From NCBI GenBank assembly GCA_003858485.1, contig RQYD01000019.1, forward strand, positions 1-62,773: DNA of 62,773 nucleotides, read 5' to 3'. Below the pieces are notes generated by a model that ran no database searches, was not told where the DNA came from, and saw only the letters and a list, made by a program, of their open reading frames with translations. The position numbers and the translations under genes were made by a program. How positions within the stretch are numbered: the stretch's first letter is position 1; each line of letters opens with the position of its first letter. Positions 23,691 through 32,734 of this stretch are shown here, in pieces. The stretch comes from Clostridiales bacterium COT073_COT-073. Lineage in GTDB: Bacteria > Bacillota > Clostridia > Lachnospirales > Vallitaleaceae.

Positions 23691-24740
23691 CTACCGGCCG
23701 GAAGCTTTAAACTCGGTCCAGGTATTGTTATACAGTTCCATCGCCTCTTTCAGGTCAACAAAGACTTCGGATTCTCCTCTTTGCATGGACTCAAAAGGCA
23801 ACGCACCCAGCAGTTTCTGCTTTTCCGGTGGTAAGAGCTTATAGGCTTCCCGGTTTGGTGTATTGTAGAAAACAACTTCCATATTTTTAGCCGCCACTTC
23901 TGCCCGTAGCATGAAGTCAATAAATTGGTGGGCTTCGTCTTTATGTTCGGAAGTAGTCGGAATCACCATGCCATCAAAAATCAAATTGGTACCTTCTTTG
24001 GGAACAACATAATCAAAGTTTTCCGACTGCTCCATGACCACATAGGCTTCGCCTGACCAAATCAGGGCGTAATCGCCTTCACCCTGGAGCATCATATCTT
24101 TGACATTATCCCCGGCATAGGCTACTACCAGCGGCCGCTGTTTGATTAAAAGTTGTTTGGCATCAGCCAGTTCCTTGGGGTCAGTGGTGTTCATCGAATA
24201 ACCCAGGACCTTCAAAGCCACCATTAGAGTGGTACGTGGTACATCCATCATAATGATTTTATCTGCATTTTTTTCATCCCATAAAACGCTCCAGCTGTCA
24301 ACCGGAGTGGTGACATTTTGTTTATTATAAAGAATGCCGGTCGAGCTCCAGAAATAGGGGATGGAATATTTCATTTCCGGGTCATAGCTTAACTGGGTAA
24401 ATTCCGGAAAGAGATTCTTTAAATTCGGTAATTTTGAATGATCCAGCGGTGCTAACCGATTTTCTCGAATCATTCGTTCGATCATATAGTCGCTGGGAAT
24501 TACAATATCATAGGAATTCCCGCTGGTGGTAAATTTGGTCCACATATCTTCATTGCTGGCAAACATATCATAAATGATGCGAATACCGGTTTCGGCCTCA
24601 AAGTCATTCAGCAGATCTTCATTGATATAATCTCCCCAGTTAAAGATAGTCAGTGTTTTTTGCTCTTCGGCGCAACTACTGAAAGTTAAGCAAAAAAGCA
24701 AAGTAAGGGTAATGAAACTCCATTTTTTAAAATGCGACAT
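23691..24740 (-). CDS. potD: Spermidine/putrescine-binding lipoprotein, second copy
   Basis: 349-aa polyamine-binding protein of the PotABCD importer. The signal peptide ends in a lipobox (LTFSSC, Cys23). The PotD landmarks are NWGDYINEDLL, ETGIRIIYD, the YDIVIPSDYMIERM stretch and the VPKEGTNLIFDGMVIP region. GGAGG precedes the ATG. It lies 15 bp after the first potD and is clearly its paralogue. Two binding proteins for one permease suggest different polyamine preferences. Its stop codon is immediately followed by the chimeric toxin fragment. Confidence 0.93.
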   Translation of the reverse strand: MSHFKKWSFITLTLLFCLTFSSCAEEQKTLTIFNWGDYINEDLLNDFEAETGIRIIYDMFASNEDMWTKFTTSGNSYDIVIPSDYMIERMIRENRLAPLDHSKLPNLKNLFPEFTQLSYDPEMKYSIPYFWSSTGILYNKQNVTTPVDSWSVLWDEKNADKIIMMDVPRTTLMVALKVLGYSMNTTDPKELADAKQLLIKQRPLVVAYAGDNVKDMMLQGEGDYALIWSGEAYVVMEQSENFDYVVPKEGTNLIFDGMVIPTTSEHKDEAHQFIDFMLRAEVAAKNMEVVFYNTPNREAYKLLPPEKQKLLGALPFESMQRGESEVFVDLKEAMELYNNTWTEFKASGR

Positions 24741-24755
24741 AAAACCTCCGCAGCA

Positions 24756-25793
24756 TTATTGGGCGATTTTAAATTCCGTCCAAATTTGATTGTATTTGTG
24801 AATAAACTCCTGCGGGTCTTTAAATATTTCCGAGTTCTTTTGCAGCTCCTCGAATGGAAAACGACCCAAAATTTCCTTGCTGTCATCATCTAACAGCTCA
24901 TAAGTGGCCATGTTTGGAGTGCCATAAAAAATATAATCGGTATTTTTCTTACCAACATCGCCGCGTAGTAAGAAATTAATAAATTGATAGGCTTCTTCTT
25001 TATGGGGCGCATTTTTGGCAATAACAATATTGTCAAACCAGTAGTTGGTACCTTCTTTTGGAACAATATAAGCAAAATCATCAGACTCCTGCATAATTGC
25101 ATAAGCTTCCCCGGACCAACATACCGCCATAGCAGCTTCACCCTGTTTCATCAGATCCTTGACATTATCGCCGACATAAGCCAATACCAATGGCTTTTGT
25201 TTGATCAGTAAGGCTTTGGCTTCTTCCAGTTCGGCTTCATTTTTGGTATTCATTGAGTAACCAAGCAATTTTAAAGCCACCATTAAGCTGTCACGCTGTG
25301 AATCCATCATCAGAATTTGCTGGGCATATTTCTCATCCCATAAAACGCTCCAACTGTCAATTACCTCATCCACCATGTTCTTATTGTAAATAATACCAAC
25401 TGAGCCCCAAAAATAGGGAACCGAATATTGATAACCCGGGTCAAACTCCAAATTGGAAAAAGCCGGATCAATGTTTTTAATATTTGGTAGTTTCGACAGC
25501 TCCAGTTCGGCAATCCGATCCTCGCGAATCATTTTCTCGATAATATATTCGGATGGGAAAATGACATCATAATCTGTATTACCTTGGGTAAATTTAGCCC
25601 ACATATCTTCATTGGTTGCAAACATATCATAGACAACCTTAATGCCGGTTTCCTTTTCAAAATCATCCAATAATTCTTCGTTGATATAATCTCCCCAGTT
25701 ATAAACATTTACTACCTTTTGCGAACGACCGCAGCCAGAAAAAACCATGGTGATTAAAGTAAGTGCCATAATAAAAGCAAAGATTTTTTTCAA
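24756..25793 (-). CDS. potD: Spermidine/putrescine-binding lipoprotein, first copy
   Basis: 345-aa polyamine-binding lipoprotein. I place the start at the TTG at 25793: AGGAGG lies seven bases before it, and the resulting protein begins MKKIFAFIMALTLITMVFSG with a proper lipobox ending at Cys21. An ATG 27 bases earlier would read through the ribosome site. PotD motifs NWGDYINEELL, KVVYDMFATNEDMW and VPKEGTNYWFDN are present. It is separated from potC by a large palindromic array that may lower or retune its expression relative to the membrane components. Confidence 0.92.
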   Translation of the reverse strand: MKKIFAFIMALTLITMVFSGCGRSQKVVNVYNWGDYINEELLDDFEKETGIKVVYDMFATNEDMWAKFTQGNTDYDVIFPSEYIIEKMIREDRIAELELSKLPNIKNIDPAFSNLEFDPGYQYSVPYFWGSVGIIYNKNMVDEVIDSWSVLWDEKYAQQILMMDSQRDSLMVALKLLGYSMNTKNEAELEEAKALLIKQKPLVLAYVGDNVKDLMKQGEAAMAVCWSGEAYAIMQESDDFAYIVPKEGTNYWFDNIVIAKNAPHKEEAYQFINFLLRGDVGKKNTDYIFYGTPNMATYELLDDDSKEILGRFPFEELQKNSEIFKDPQEFIHKYNQIWTEFKIAQ

Positions 25794-25832
25794 TTTATTC
25801 CTCCTAAACATAGATTTTGTTTTGCCATGCGA

Positions 25833-26197
25833 AAAATCAATTTCCGCGCGGTGGTATCGAAAGGATTTCGGAAAGCACCGCGCGGAAATTGATTTTCCTG
25901 CTTGAACAAGCAGGGCAATGAGCGTGCTCAATGCCGCCAGGCAAAAGAAAATCTATGAGCCCCCCTCATACGTTTCCCGAAGGGAAACGTATGGAGGAAG
26001 AACTTTCCGCGCGGTGGTATCGAAAGGATTTCGGAAAGCACCGCGCGGGAATTGATTTTCCTGCTTGAACAAGCAGGGCAATGAGCGAGCTCAATGCCGC
26101 CAGGCAAAAGAAAATCTATGAGCCCCCCCTCATACGTTTCCCGAAGGGAAACGTATGGAGGAAGAACTTTCCGCGCGGTGGTATCGAAAGGATTTCG
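25833..26197. repeat. Tandem array of large palindromes (2.2 units of 163-164 bp)
   Basis: Units start TTTCCGCGCGGTGG at 25841, 26004 and 26168. Each full unit contains four hairpin-forming palindromes in order. They are CCGCGCGGTG..CACCGCGCGG, CCTGCTTGAACAAGCAGG, GCAATGAGCGNGCTCAATGC (approximate) and CATACGTTTCCC-GAA-GGGAAACGTATG. The first palindrome of unit 1 extends to 21-bp perfect arms (25833-25853 and 25876-25896). Units 1 and 2 differ at only a few bases, the third is cut short. GC content is far above the surroundings. No ORF. It lies between potC and potD inside the operon. Confidence 0.85.
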
Positions 26198-26244
26198 TAG
26201 GCCACCTTATGGCAAAATATAAAATAATATCCTTAACTCTTCTT

Positions 26245-27033
26245 TTAGCTCATCAGTTGTTCCTTTTCGTCGGAATACTTATTTACCAAAAGCAGAAGAA
26301 TTAACACTGCTACAAACATCAAAGTTGATAAAGCATTGATGCTTGGTTTAATACCGCGTCGGGCCATAGTGTAGATTTGGATCGACAAATTGGTGACACC
26401 GACCCCGGCGGTAAAGTAACTGATGACAAAATCATCAATTGACATGGTAAAGGCCATAATTGCTCCGGTGATGATACCCGGTTTAATTTCCGGTAAGACC
26501 ACTTTGCGGAAAGCGTAAAATGGCGTTGCTCCTAAATCCATGGCAGCGTTGATGGTATCATCCGGCATTTGTGATAATTTTGGCAATACCGATAAGATCA
26601 CATAAGGTACATTAAAAGCAATATGGGCAATTAACATAGTGGTAAAACCGAGCTTAAAGCGAAGGACCGCCAAAGCTGAAAACAATGCCATCAAGGAAAT
26701 ACCGGTTACAATATCCGGATTAAGCAGCGGAATATTGTTGATGGTCAGTAAAATTTTTTGTGGACGCCGGCGCATATGATGAATCCCGTAAGCAGTAATG
26801 GTTCCAAAAACAGTGGCAATTCCCGAGGACAATACAGCACACAGTAAAGTATAATAAAGAGCTTTCATAATGCTTTTATCCCGAAACAGTTCCGAATACC
26901 AGCGTAAGGAAAAGCCGCTCCAGGCAGCTGTTGATTTTGAGCTGTTAAAGGAAAAAATGATCAATACCAAAATGGGAGCATACAAAAAGAAGAATATTAA
27001 AAAAGTATAAAGTCTGGCTAAATGCTTTTTCAT
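26245..27033 (-). CDS. potC: Spermidine/putrescine ABC transporter permease PotC
   Basis: 262-aa inner-membrane permease with six helices. The EAA loop with the ATPase-contact motif reads AAMDLGATPFYAFRKVVLPEIKPGI in shortened view (AAMDLGATP, then VVLPEIKPGI). The potB stop overlaps its ATG as TAATG, with GGAGGT upstream, so the two are translationally coupled. It pairs with PotB to form the polyamine channel. Confidence 0.96.
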   Translation of the reverse strand: MKKHLARLYTFLIFFFLYAPILVLIIFSFNSSKSTAAWSGFSLRWYSELFRDKSIMKALYYTLLCAVLSSGIATVFGTITAYGIHHMRRRPQKILLTINNIPLLNPDIVTGISLMALFSALAVLRFKLGFTTMLIAHIAFNVPYVILSVLPKLSQMPDDTINAAMDLGATPFYAFRKVVLPEIKPGIITGAIMAFTMSIDDFVISYFTAGVGVTNLSIQIYTMARRGIKPSINALSTLMFVAVLILLLLVNKYSDEKEQLMS

Positions 27034-27848
27034 TATTTTGTACCTCCTTCATATTTCCGGTCAATCCGGTGCAATAAGGTCATAAACATCAAAATCAGTA
27101 GCATTAAAATTACAGAAATAGCTGAGCCAAAACTCCAGTTATTTACTTTCATAAATTGCTCTTGTACCAGGTTGCCGATCAAAACACTTTGACCGCCGCC
27201 TAAAAGATCAGAAATAACAAAGGTACTGACTGCCGGCATAAAGACCATGGTCACACCGGAGATAACTCCCGGCAGTGATAAAGGAAAAATGACTTTACGA
27301 AAAGTTCGCCAGGGGGTGCAGCCAAGGTCATAGGCAGCTTCGATCAGGCTCTTATCCATTTTCACCAGGACAGTATAAATGGGTAGTACCATAAAAGGCA
27401 GAAAGTTATAGACCATACCCAGCAAAACCGCATTATTATTATATAAAAGCTCCATTTGAACATGGAAAAGAGATAAGAGCTGGTTAATAAAGCCATTTTT
27501 TCCTAAAATTGCCATCCAGGCATAAGTTCTGAGCAAAAAGTTCATCCACATAGGGAGAATAAAAAGCAGCAACACAGTTTGTGAATGCTTCATTTTAGAA
27601 ATAATCATCGCCATGGGATAGCCTAAAATCAGGCAGATCACCGTGGCAATCCCCGCCAGATAAACAGAGTTTAAAAAAACTTTCAAATAGAGCGGATTAA
27701 ATAAATTAACATAGTTGGCCAAAGAAAAAACCAATTCACCGGTTTGACTATTTTTTACAGTCAGGCTGTAATAACCAATTAACAGCAGCGGCAGCAGAAT
27801 AAATAAGAATGTCCAAATCACATAAGGAAACGCGCTGTACTTTTTCAT
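27033..27848 (-). CDS. potB: Spermidine/putrescine ABC transporter permease PotB
   Basis: 271-aa inner-membrane permease with six helices and the EAA loop EAAYDLGCTPWRTF followed by VIFPLSLPGV. Starts six bases after the potA stop, using AAGGAGG located in the last codons of potA. Partner of PotC. Confidence 0.96.
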   Translation of the reverse strand: MKKYSAFPYVIWTFLFILLPLLLIGYYSLTVKNSQTGELVFSLANYVNLFNPLYLKVFLNSVYLAGIATVICLILGYPMAMIISKMKHSQTVLLLFILPMWMNFLLRTYAWMAILGKNGFINQLLSLFHVQMELLYNNNAVLLGMVYNFLPFMVLPIYTVLVKMDKSLIEAAYDLGCTPWRTFRKVIFPLSLPGVISGVTMVFMPAVSTFVISDLLGGGQSVLIGNLVQEQFMKVNNWSFGSAISVILMLLILMFMTLLHRIDRKYEGGTK

Positions 27849-27854
27849 TTCCCA

Positions 27855-28895
27855 CTAGGCCTCCTTTTTCATAATATGGATCAGATCCGGAGCAATGTAA
27901 AGACCGACCTGTTTGCCTTCTTCATGAGGGATCGTGCTTTGGATCAGCCACTCACGCTCGTTTTCAATCACGATCATTTCATAATGGACACCTTTAAAGA
28001 CAGTCGAATCGACCACTCCATGAAGCTGGGCTCTGACATCGGCAGTGATCTCAATATCCTCCGGCCGAACGACCACATCAATAGCTTCATCCCTGGCAAA
28101 ACCGGTGTCAATACATGGGAAAATGGTACCGGCAAACTCAACCACCTTATCCTCTTTAAAAATTCCGCTAACAATATTACTTTCACCAATAAAATCAGCT
28201 ACAAAAGCGTTTTCCGGTTCGTTGTAAATATCGGTTGGTGAACCGACTTGCTGGATTTTTCCCTTGTTCATGATAATGATCTTATCTGACATGGTCAATG
28301 CTTCTTCCTGGTCATGGGTGACATAAATAAAGGTAATACCCAAATCTTGCTGCATATACTTTAATTCCAGCTGCATTTCTTTCCGCAATTTTAAATCCAG
28401 TGCCCCCAGTGGCTCATCCAGTAATAAAATTTGCGGTTCATTGACCAGCGCCCGGGCAATGGCGATCCGCTGCTGCTGGCCGCCACTCAGGGAGTTGACC
28501 CGTCTTTTTTCAAAGCCTTCCAAATTGACCAAGCTAAGCATTTTGCTGACTCGCTTGTCGATCTCCGATTTGGGCATTTTTTTAATATGCAGGCCAAAGG
28601 CTATATTATCATAAATTGACATATGCGGAAAAAGAGCATATCTTTGGAAAACTGTATTGATTGGCCTTTCATATGGCGGCAGGCTGACAATACTCTTGCC
28701 ACTCAATAAAATATCACCCGAAGTCGGTGTTTCGAATCCACCAATCATCCGCAGGGTAGTGGTTTTACCACAGCCACTGGGCCCTAAAATTGTTAAGAAT
28801 TCCTTGGATTTTACCCAAAAATCAATATTATCGACAACACGACTGCCGTCGTATTCTTTTACCAAATGGATCCCTTCGATCAAGCGATTACTCAT
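27855..28895 (-). CDS. potA: Spermidine/putrescine ABC transporter ATPase PotA
   Basis: 346-aa ATPase that powers polyamine uptake. Walker A is GPSGCGKTT, signature [15 protein letters not shown], Walker [13 protein letters not shown] and the H-loop [11 protein letters not shown]-terminal TOBE-type regulatory domain follows from about residue 245 (VVRPEDIEI). AAGGAG lies six bases before the ATG at 28895; an upstream extension of 17 residues is not supported. It is the first transporter gene after the XRE-cupin regulator. Confidence 0.96.
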   Translation of the reverse strand: MSNRLIEGIHLVKEYDGSRVVDNIDFWVKSKEFLTILGPSGCGKTTTLRMIGGFETPTSGDILLSGKSIVSLPPYERPINTVFQRYALFPHMSIYDNIAFGLHIKKMPKSEIDKRVSKMLSLVNLEGFEKRRVNSLSGGQQQRIAIARALVNEPQILLLDEPLGALDLKLRKEMQLELKYMQQDLGITFIYVTHDQEEALTMSDKIIIMNKGKIQQVGSPTDIYNEPENAFVADFIGESNIVSGIFKEDKVVEFAGTIFPCIDTGFARDEAIDVVVRPEDIEITADVRAQLHGVVDSTVFKGVHYEMIVIENEREWLIQSTIPHEEGKQVGLYIAPDLIHIMKKEA

Positions 28896-29039
28896 ATTTT
28901 TCTCCTTATATCCTATCACTTTGAGGTGGATGGCGATATCAGGCATTTGCCTGTCTGAATTATTTTTGCTTCCTGAACAGCGATTGATGCTATAGTCATT
29001 GCTATATTTTTCTGTAAAAATGAGAACTGTTTTTTTCGC

Positions 29040-29579
29040 TTAAAAACAAGGCGGTGTAGATACCAAAAGCAGGCTAGCCGGTCGGGTTGAGGTGTTTTGC
29101 AGGGAATGATAAACATTGGCCTGATAATAAAAGCTATTTCCTTTTTTTACTTTATATACCTGTTTCCCTAAATTAAGCTGAACATTGCCGGATAAGACAT
29201 AGCCAAAAATCTGTCCTTGGGTGGGAGAAAACTCCATAAATTTTCCGTTTGGCTCCAGATTTAAAAGAATTGGTTCCATCTCATTTTTTTGGGCATTGGG
29301 AATAATCCAATCAACTTGATAACCCAGTTCTTTATCGGTTTTTTGAAAAAAATCATCCTTACTAAAGAGGACTTTTTCTTCTTTTTTTTCTGAAAAAAAT
29401 TCGGCCAAATTGGTGCCAAGACTTTCCAAAATATCATTTAAGCTGTCCAAGGAAGGAGAGGTTAAATCTCTTTCCAGTTGAGAAATAAAGCCTTTGGATA
29501 GTTCGCAGCGGTCGGCCAGTTCTTCTTGAGTCAAATTATTTTCCAGACGCAGTTGTTTGATACTTTCTCCGATTTGCAT
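29040..29579 (-). CDS. XRE-cupin transcriptional regulator (PuuR-like)
   Basis: 179-aa regulator. Residues about 4-58 are an XRE helix-turn-helix (IKQLRLENNLTQEELADRCE, then SKGFISQLER). Residues about 105-178 form a cupin sensor domain. This architecture regulates polyamine genes in many bacteria, and here it lies directly upstream of potABCD on the same strand with a 144-bp gap. AAAGG lies eight bases before the ATG at 29579. The upstream region carries three tandem operator-like repeats, which suggests autoregulation of the whole operon by polyamines. Confidence 0.88.
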   Translation of the reverse strand: MQIGESIKQLRLENNLTQEELADRCELSKGFISQLERDLTSPSLDSLNDILESLGTNLAEFFSEKKEEKVLFSKDDFFQKTDKELGYQVDWIIPNAQKNEMEPILLNLEPNGKFMEFSPTQGQIFGYVLSGNVQLNLGKQVYKVKKGNSFYYQANVYHSLQNTSTRPASLLLVSTPPCF

Positions 29580-29731
29580 AATGACTGCCTTTCTTGGTAT
29601 TATCAATAGGAACTTAGATAAATTGCCATAAGCCTGTTCAATTTCCGATATCGCCTTAAGGAAGGCTAAATATTTAATGTTGGAAGGCTTAAAGCGATAG
29701 CACGATACATCTCATTTTGTGTTCGCTGTGA

Positions 29732-29845
29732 TTAAACTTAAAGTATAGTTTTGCTATTTGAAGTGATATATTAAGTTTAAAATATAGCTTTACTATTTCG
29801 CTTTATATTAAACTTTAAATATACTATTGCTAAACACGAAGATTA
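29732..29845. promoter_or_regulatory. Three tandem operator-like repeats
   Basis: Units begin TTAAACTTA (29732), TTAAGTTTA (29771) and TTAAACTTT (29808), spaced 39 and 37 bp. Each holds an ATAG-N5-CTAT-like palindrome (ATAGTTTTGCTAT, ATAGCTTTACTAT, and the weaker ATACTATTGCTAA). They sit between the divergent XRE-cupin and dehydrogenase genes and are likely binding sites for the XRE-cupin protein. They may overlap its promoter. Confidence 0.6.
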
Positions 29846-29897
29846 TTATATCAGAATAAGGTAGAATGTCAATAGCAAAAATGATGAATTTTTCTCT

Positions 29898-29925
29898 TTT
29901 ACAAGGACATTTCTTATGCTATACT
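29898..29925 (+). promoter_or_regulatory. Promoter of the 2-hydroxyacid dehydrogenase gene
   Basis: TTTACA (29898-29903) and TATACT (29920-29925), 16-bp spacing. Confidence 0.75.
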
Positions 29926-29991
29926 AAAAGAGACATTTTATATGATGTTTTAAATAGGAAGAAACTCGTATCAGGAATAAATGGAGGAGAA

Positions 29992-30945
29992 ATGAAAAAA
30001 ATATTAATTGCAACTGATTTTACAGAAACAGAAAGACAACAAGTAGAAGTGATCGCTGCCGGTCATCAGGTTATTTATAAATCCAATTTGGAAGTAACAC
30101 CGGCCGATATGAAAGAAGTAAATATTGTAATGGGCAATTTGTCGCTTCGCCATTTTGCGGATGTACCTGATTTAGAATGGATACAGCTGCAAACGGCCGG
30201 AACGGATGGTTACCTGAAACCGGGAGTATTGCCGGCCGGAGTGCTCTTAACCAATGTAACCGGTGCATTTGGGGAATCGATTGCCGAATATGTAATAGGA
30301 GCGGCTTTGGCCTTAAAAAATCATTTTCATACCTATTTTTATCATCAGACCATCAAGCATTGGCAAAAGATACCGGTTAGTAATCTTAAAGGCTCAACAG
30401 TGGTGATTTTAGGCTTGGGTGATATTGGCCGGGAGACAGCCAAGCGGATGAAGGCAATGGGAGCCTATGTAGTGGCGGTCAAGCGGCGGAAAAGCGAAAA
30501 ACCGGAGTATGTGGATGAACTTCATTATGAGGCGGATCTGGATATGGTGCTTCCACGGGCAGATGTTTTTGTGTTGACAATTCCCATGTATGAGGCGGTG
30601 CATCACATCATTGACCGGACAAGAATTGGTCTGCTTAAAGAAAGCGCCATTTTGATTAATGTGGCCAGGGGGAAATTGATCGATCAGCCGGCTCTGATAG
30701 AAGCCTTAGAGCAAAATAAAATTGCCGGGGCCGCGCTTGATGTATTTGAGCAGGAACCATTACCAGCAGAAAACCCATTATGGGAAATGAAAAATATTAT
30801 ACTGACTCCGCACAATTCAGGCGGATTTTCATCACCAATGGCTAGGAGGAAGATTGGTGAAATTATGATTGGCAATTTGGAGCGGTATTTAAAAGGTGAA
30901 TTACCGATTAATATTATTGATAAGGAAACCGGATATTGCTTGTAA
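29992..30945 (+). CDS. D-isomer-specific 2-hydroxyacid dehydrogenase
   Basis: 317-aa NAD(P)-dependent oxidoreductase of the phosphoglycerate/lactate dehydrogenase superfamily. The Rossmann motif is VILGLGDIGRETAKRM near residue 140. The catalytic triad is Arg in NVARGKLID, Glu in FEQEPLP and His in TPHNSGG. GGAGGA lies before the ATG at 29992. The substrate cannot be told from sequence; it does not look like a clear SerA or LdhA. It is divergent from the polyamine operon and shares its operator region, so a functional link is possible. Confidence 0.9.
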   Translation: MKKILIATDFTETERQQVEVIAAGHQVIYKSNLEVTPADMKEVNIVMGNLSLRHFADVPDLEWIQLQTAGTDGYLKPGVLPAGVLLTNVTGAFGESIAEYVIGAALALKNHFHTYFYHQTIKHWQKIPVSNLKGSTVVILGLGDIGRETAKRMKAMGAYVVAVKRRKSEKPEYVDELHYEADLDMVLPRADVFVLTIPMYEAVHHIIDRTRIGLLKESAILINVARGKLIDQPALIEALEQNKIAGAALDVFEQEPLPAENPLWEMKNIILTPHNSGGFSSPMARRKIGEIMIGNLERYLKGELPINIIDKETGYCL

Positions 30946-31030
30946 TTGATTGATACTTGACCGAAAATTATTTTTTTCGGATTTTCACATAACTTTCACA
31001 AAGACGGGAAGCTTAAAAGCGATAAAAGGG

Positions 31031-31059
31031 TTGACTAGCTTGTTAAAAATCTTTATAAT
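31031..31059 (+). promoter_or_regulatory. Promoter of thioredoxin
   Basis: TTGACT (31031-31036) and TATAAT (31054-31059), 17-bp spacing. A leader of about 80 nt contains the small inverted repeat AGCGG/CCGCT. Confidence 0.85.
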
Positions 31060-31144
31060 AAGGATAGGTTTATTTCCCAAGCGGAGATAGATTTGAAAAG
31101 GAAATAACCGCTATGGCGGAAAATAAGAAATGGAGGAATATAAA

Positions 31145-31462
31145 ATGGCATTACAGTTTACAGATGCAAATTTTGAACAGGAAGTTTTGAAATCGGATGT
31201 GCCGGTTTTAGTTGATTTTTATGCGGATTGGTGTGGACCTTGCAAAATGATGAGTCCGGTTATTGATGAATTGGCTGGTGAATTTGCCGGCAAAGTAAAA
31301 ATTGGCAAATTAAATGTAGATGAAAGTGGAGAAACCGCTAAAGCATATCGGGTAATGAGTATTCCGACCATGATCGTGTTTGTTGGTGGTCAACCGGTAG
31401 ACAGTGTTATGGGAGCAGTACCAAAGCAAAAACTAGTGGAAAAGTTAAATGGAGTATTATAA
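31145..31462 (+). CDS. trxA: Thioredoxin
   Basis: 105-aa redox protein, normal length. Active site WCGPCK and the cis-proline loop SIPTMIVF are intact. TGGAGGA lies seven bases before the ATG at 31145. It has its own promoter and is followed by two hairpins. No thioredoxin reductase gene is adjacent. Confidence 0.97.
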   Translation: MALQFTDANFEQEVLKSDVPVLVDFYADWCGPCKMMSPVIDELAGEFAGKVKIGKLNVDESGETAKAYRVMSIPTMIVFVGGQPVDSVMGAVPKQKLVEKLNGVL

Positions 31463-31472
31463 GATCTCCGGA

Positions 31473-31580
31473 TACTGAATATGGATGAAAAACAGCTGAA
31501 AACAAAGCTGTTTGATTCAGTACATCAATGAATATAAACCGACATTCCCAGGAAACTTTTCCTGGGAGGAGTCGGTTTTT
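31473..31580 (+). terminator. Two-tier hairpin plus terminator after thioredoxin
   Basis: TACTGAAT/ATTCAGTA encloses AAACAGCT/AGCTGTTT (31473-31522). A second hairpin, AAACCGAC..GTCGGTTTTT with inner CCCAGGAA/TTCCTGGG (31536-31580), ends in five T. The second is the actual terminator; the first may be a stability element. Confidence 0.8.
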
Positions 31581-31654
31581 GCGGCCATAAAAGGAATTGA
31601 GCAAATATTTGATCAGGCGATGCCGCAAAATCAATCCGGCAATGGGAGGAAGTT

Positions 31655-32725
31655 ATGAAAACAATTGGTTATTATGTTTCGGATACCGGCTTTGGACATA
31701 TTACCCGGTCATTGGCTTTAATTGAGCAAATATTAGAGGAAAGTGATTATCATATTTATTTGGTGAGTGGAAAAACCCAGATCGAGTATGCAAAAATATA
31801 TTTAATTCCGTATGAAGACAGGGTTACTTATCAAATTACCCAAACAGAAGCAAGGACTGTTTATTTTGAGAATACATTGACTACCGATATTAAGACAACT
31901 GAAAAAAACGTAGAGAAATTTATCCATAAACTGCCGGATTTGCTTGATAAAGAATTGGAAACCTTGGAAGATCTGTCGCTATCAGCAGTGGTAACAGATT
32001 TATCAGTATTGGGAATAGAAGTTGCCAAAGCCCTGGATATTAAAGTGATCGGTTTGTCGAATTATACCTGGTATCACCGTTATCAAAAAAAAGGCCTGAA
32101 AGAGGAGTATATTCGTTATTATTTAAATGCATATAATGATTTGGATATTTTTTATCAATTGGCGATGGCTGATGAAATGCCGGGCTTAACTTGTCCGATG
32201 GCTGAGGGCGGTTACTTAATGCGAAAAGTCAATTACTTGGCTTCGGTGGATTTGAAGAAAATGTATTGGCCAACCATGTATTTGTCGATTGGGCAGATCG
32301 CTCATAAAAAAGATATGATCATTAATTTTCAATCCGGCCATGTATTTGCCGCCGGTTCTATCGCAGCCAGTGGTGATGCACATGTGATTAATTTGCCGAA
32401 TAAAATCAGTCACAGTCAGGATTATTTAATGGCCAGTTCTTTGGCCTTGGTAAAACCGGGTTGGGCAACAGTGATGGAATGCTTGATTTTAGGAAAACCA
32501 TTTGGCATTATTGTATCAGATGATAATGAGGATGAGGAATTAATTGAGAAATTAAAAGCCATGAATTGCTGTTTCTCATTGCATGAGGATGCGCTTAATT
32601 ATTTGGATGTTAAGAAATTAAACATTAAGGCAATTAATACCAAACGGGTGAAGGTGCCGGATAATACAGCAGAAACTGCCAAAAAGATATTGAAATTTAT
32701 AAAATCATCTAAAACAAAGGCATAG
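31655..32725 (+). CDS. Glycosyltransferase-like protein (GT-B fold)
   Basis: 356-aa protein resembling the nucleotide-sugar transferase fold seen in MurG-like enzymes and in the N-terminal part of L-arabinokinase-type proteins. The N-terminal motif GYYVSDTGFGHITRSLALIE with GHxxR is typical. The C-terminal half has the donor-site pattern VKPGWATVMECLILGKP. The acceptor is unknown. GGGAGGAAG precedes the ATG. addB begins nine bases after its stop codon, so the two may be co-transcribed despite unrelated roles. Confidence 0.7.
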   Translation: MKTIGYYVSDTGFGHITRSLALIEQILEESDYHIYLVSGKTQIEYAKIYLIPYEDRVTYQITQTEARTVYFENTLTTDIKTTEKNVEKFIHKLPDLLDKELETLEDLSLSAVVTDLSVLGIEVAKALDIKVIGLSNYTWYHRYQKKGLKEEYIRYYLNAYNDLDIFYQLAMADEMPGLTCPMAEGGYLMRKVNYLASVDLKKMYWPTMYLSIGQIAHKKDMIINFQSGHVFAAGSIAASGDAHVINLPNKISHSQDYLMASSLALVKPGWATVMECLILGKPFGIIVSDDNEDEELIEKLKAMNCCFSLHEDALNYLDVKKLNIKAINTKRVKVPDNTAETAKKILKFIKSSKTKA

Positions 32726-32734
32726 GAATTAAAA

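Noticed and set aside
25833-26197. CRISPR array
   Set aside because: Units are contiguous long palindromes without unique spacers, and no cas genes are present.
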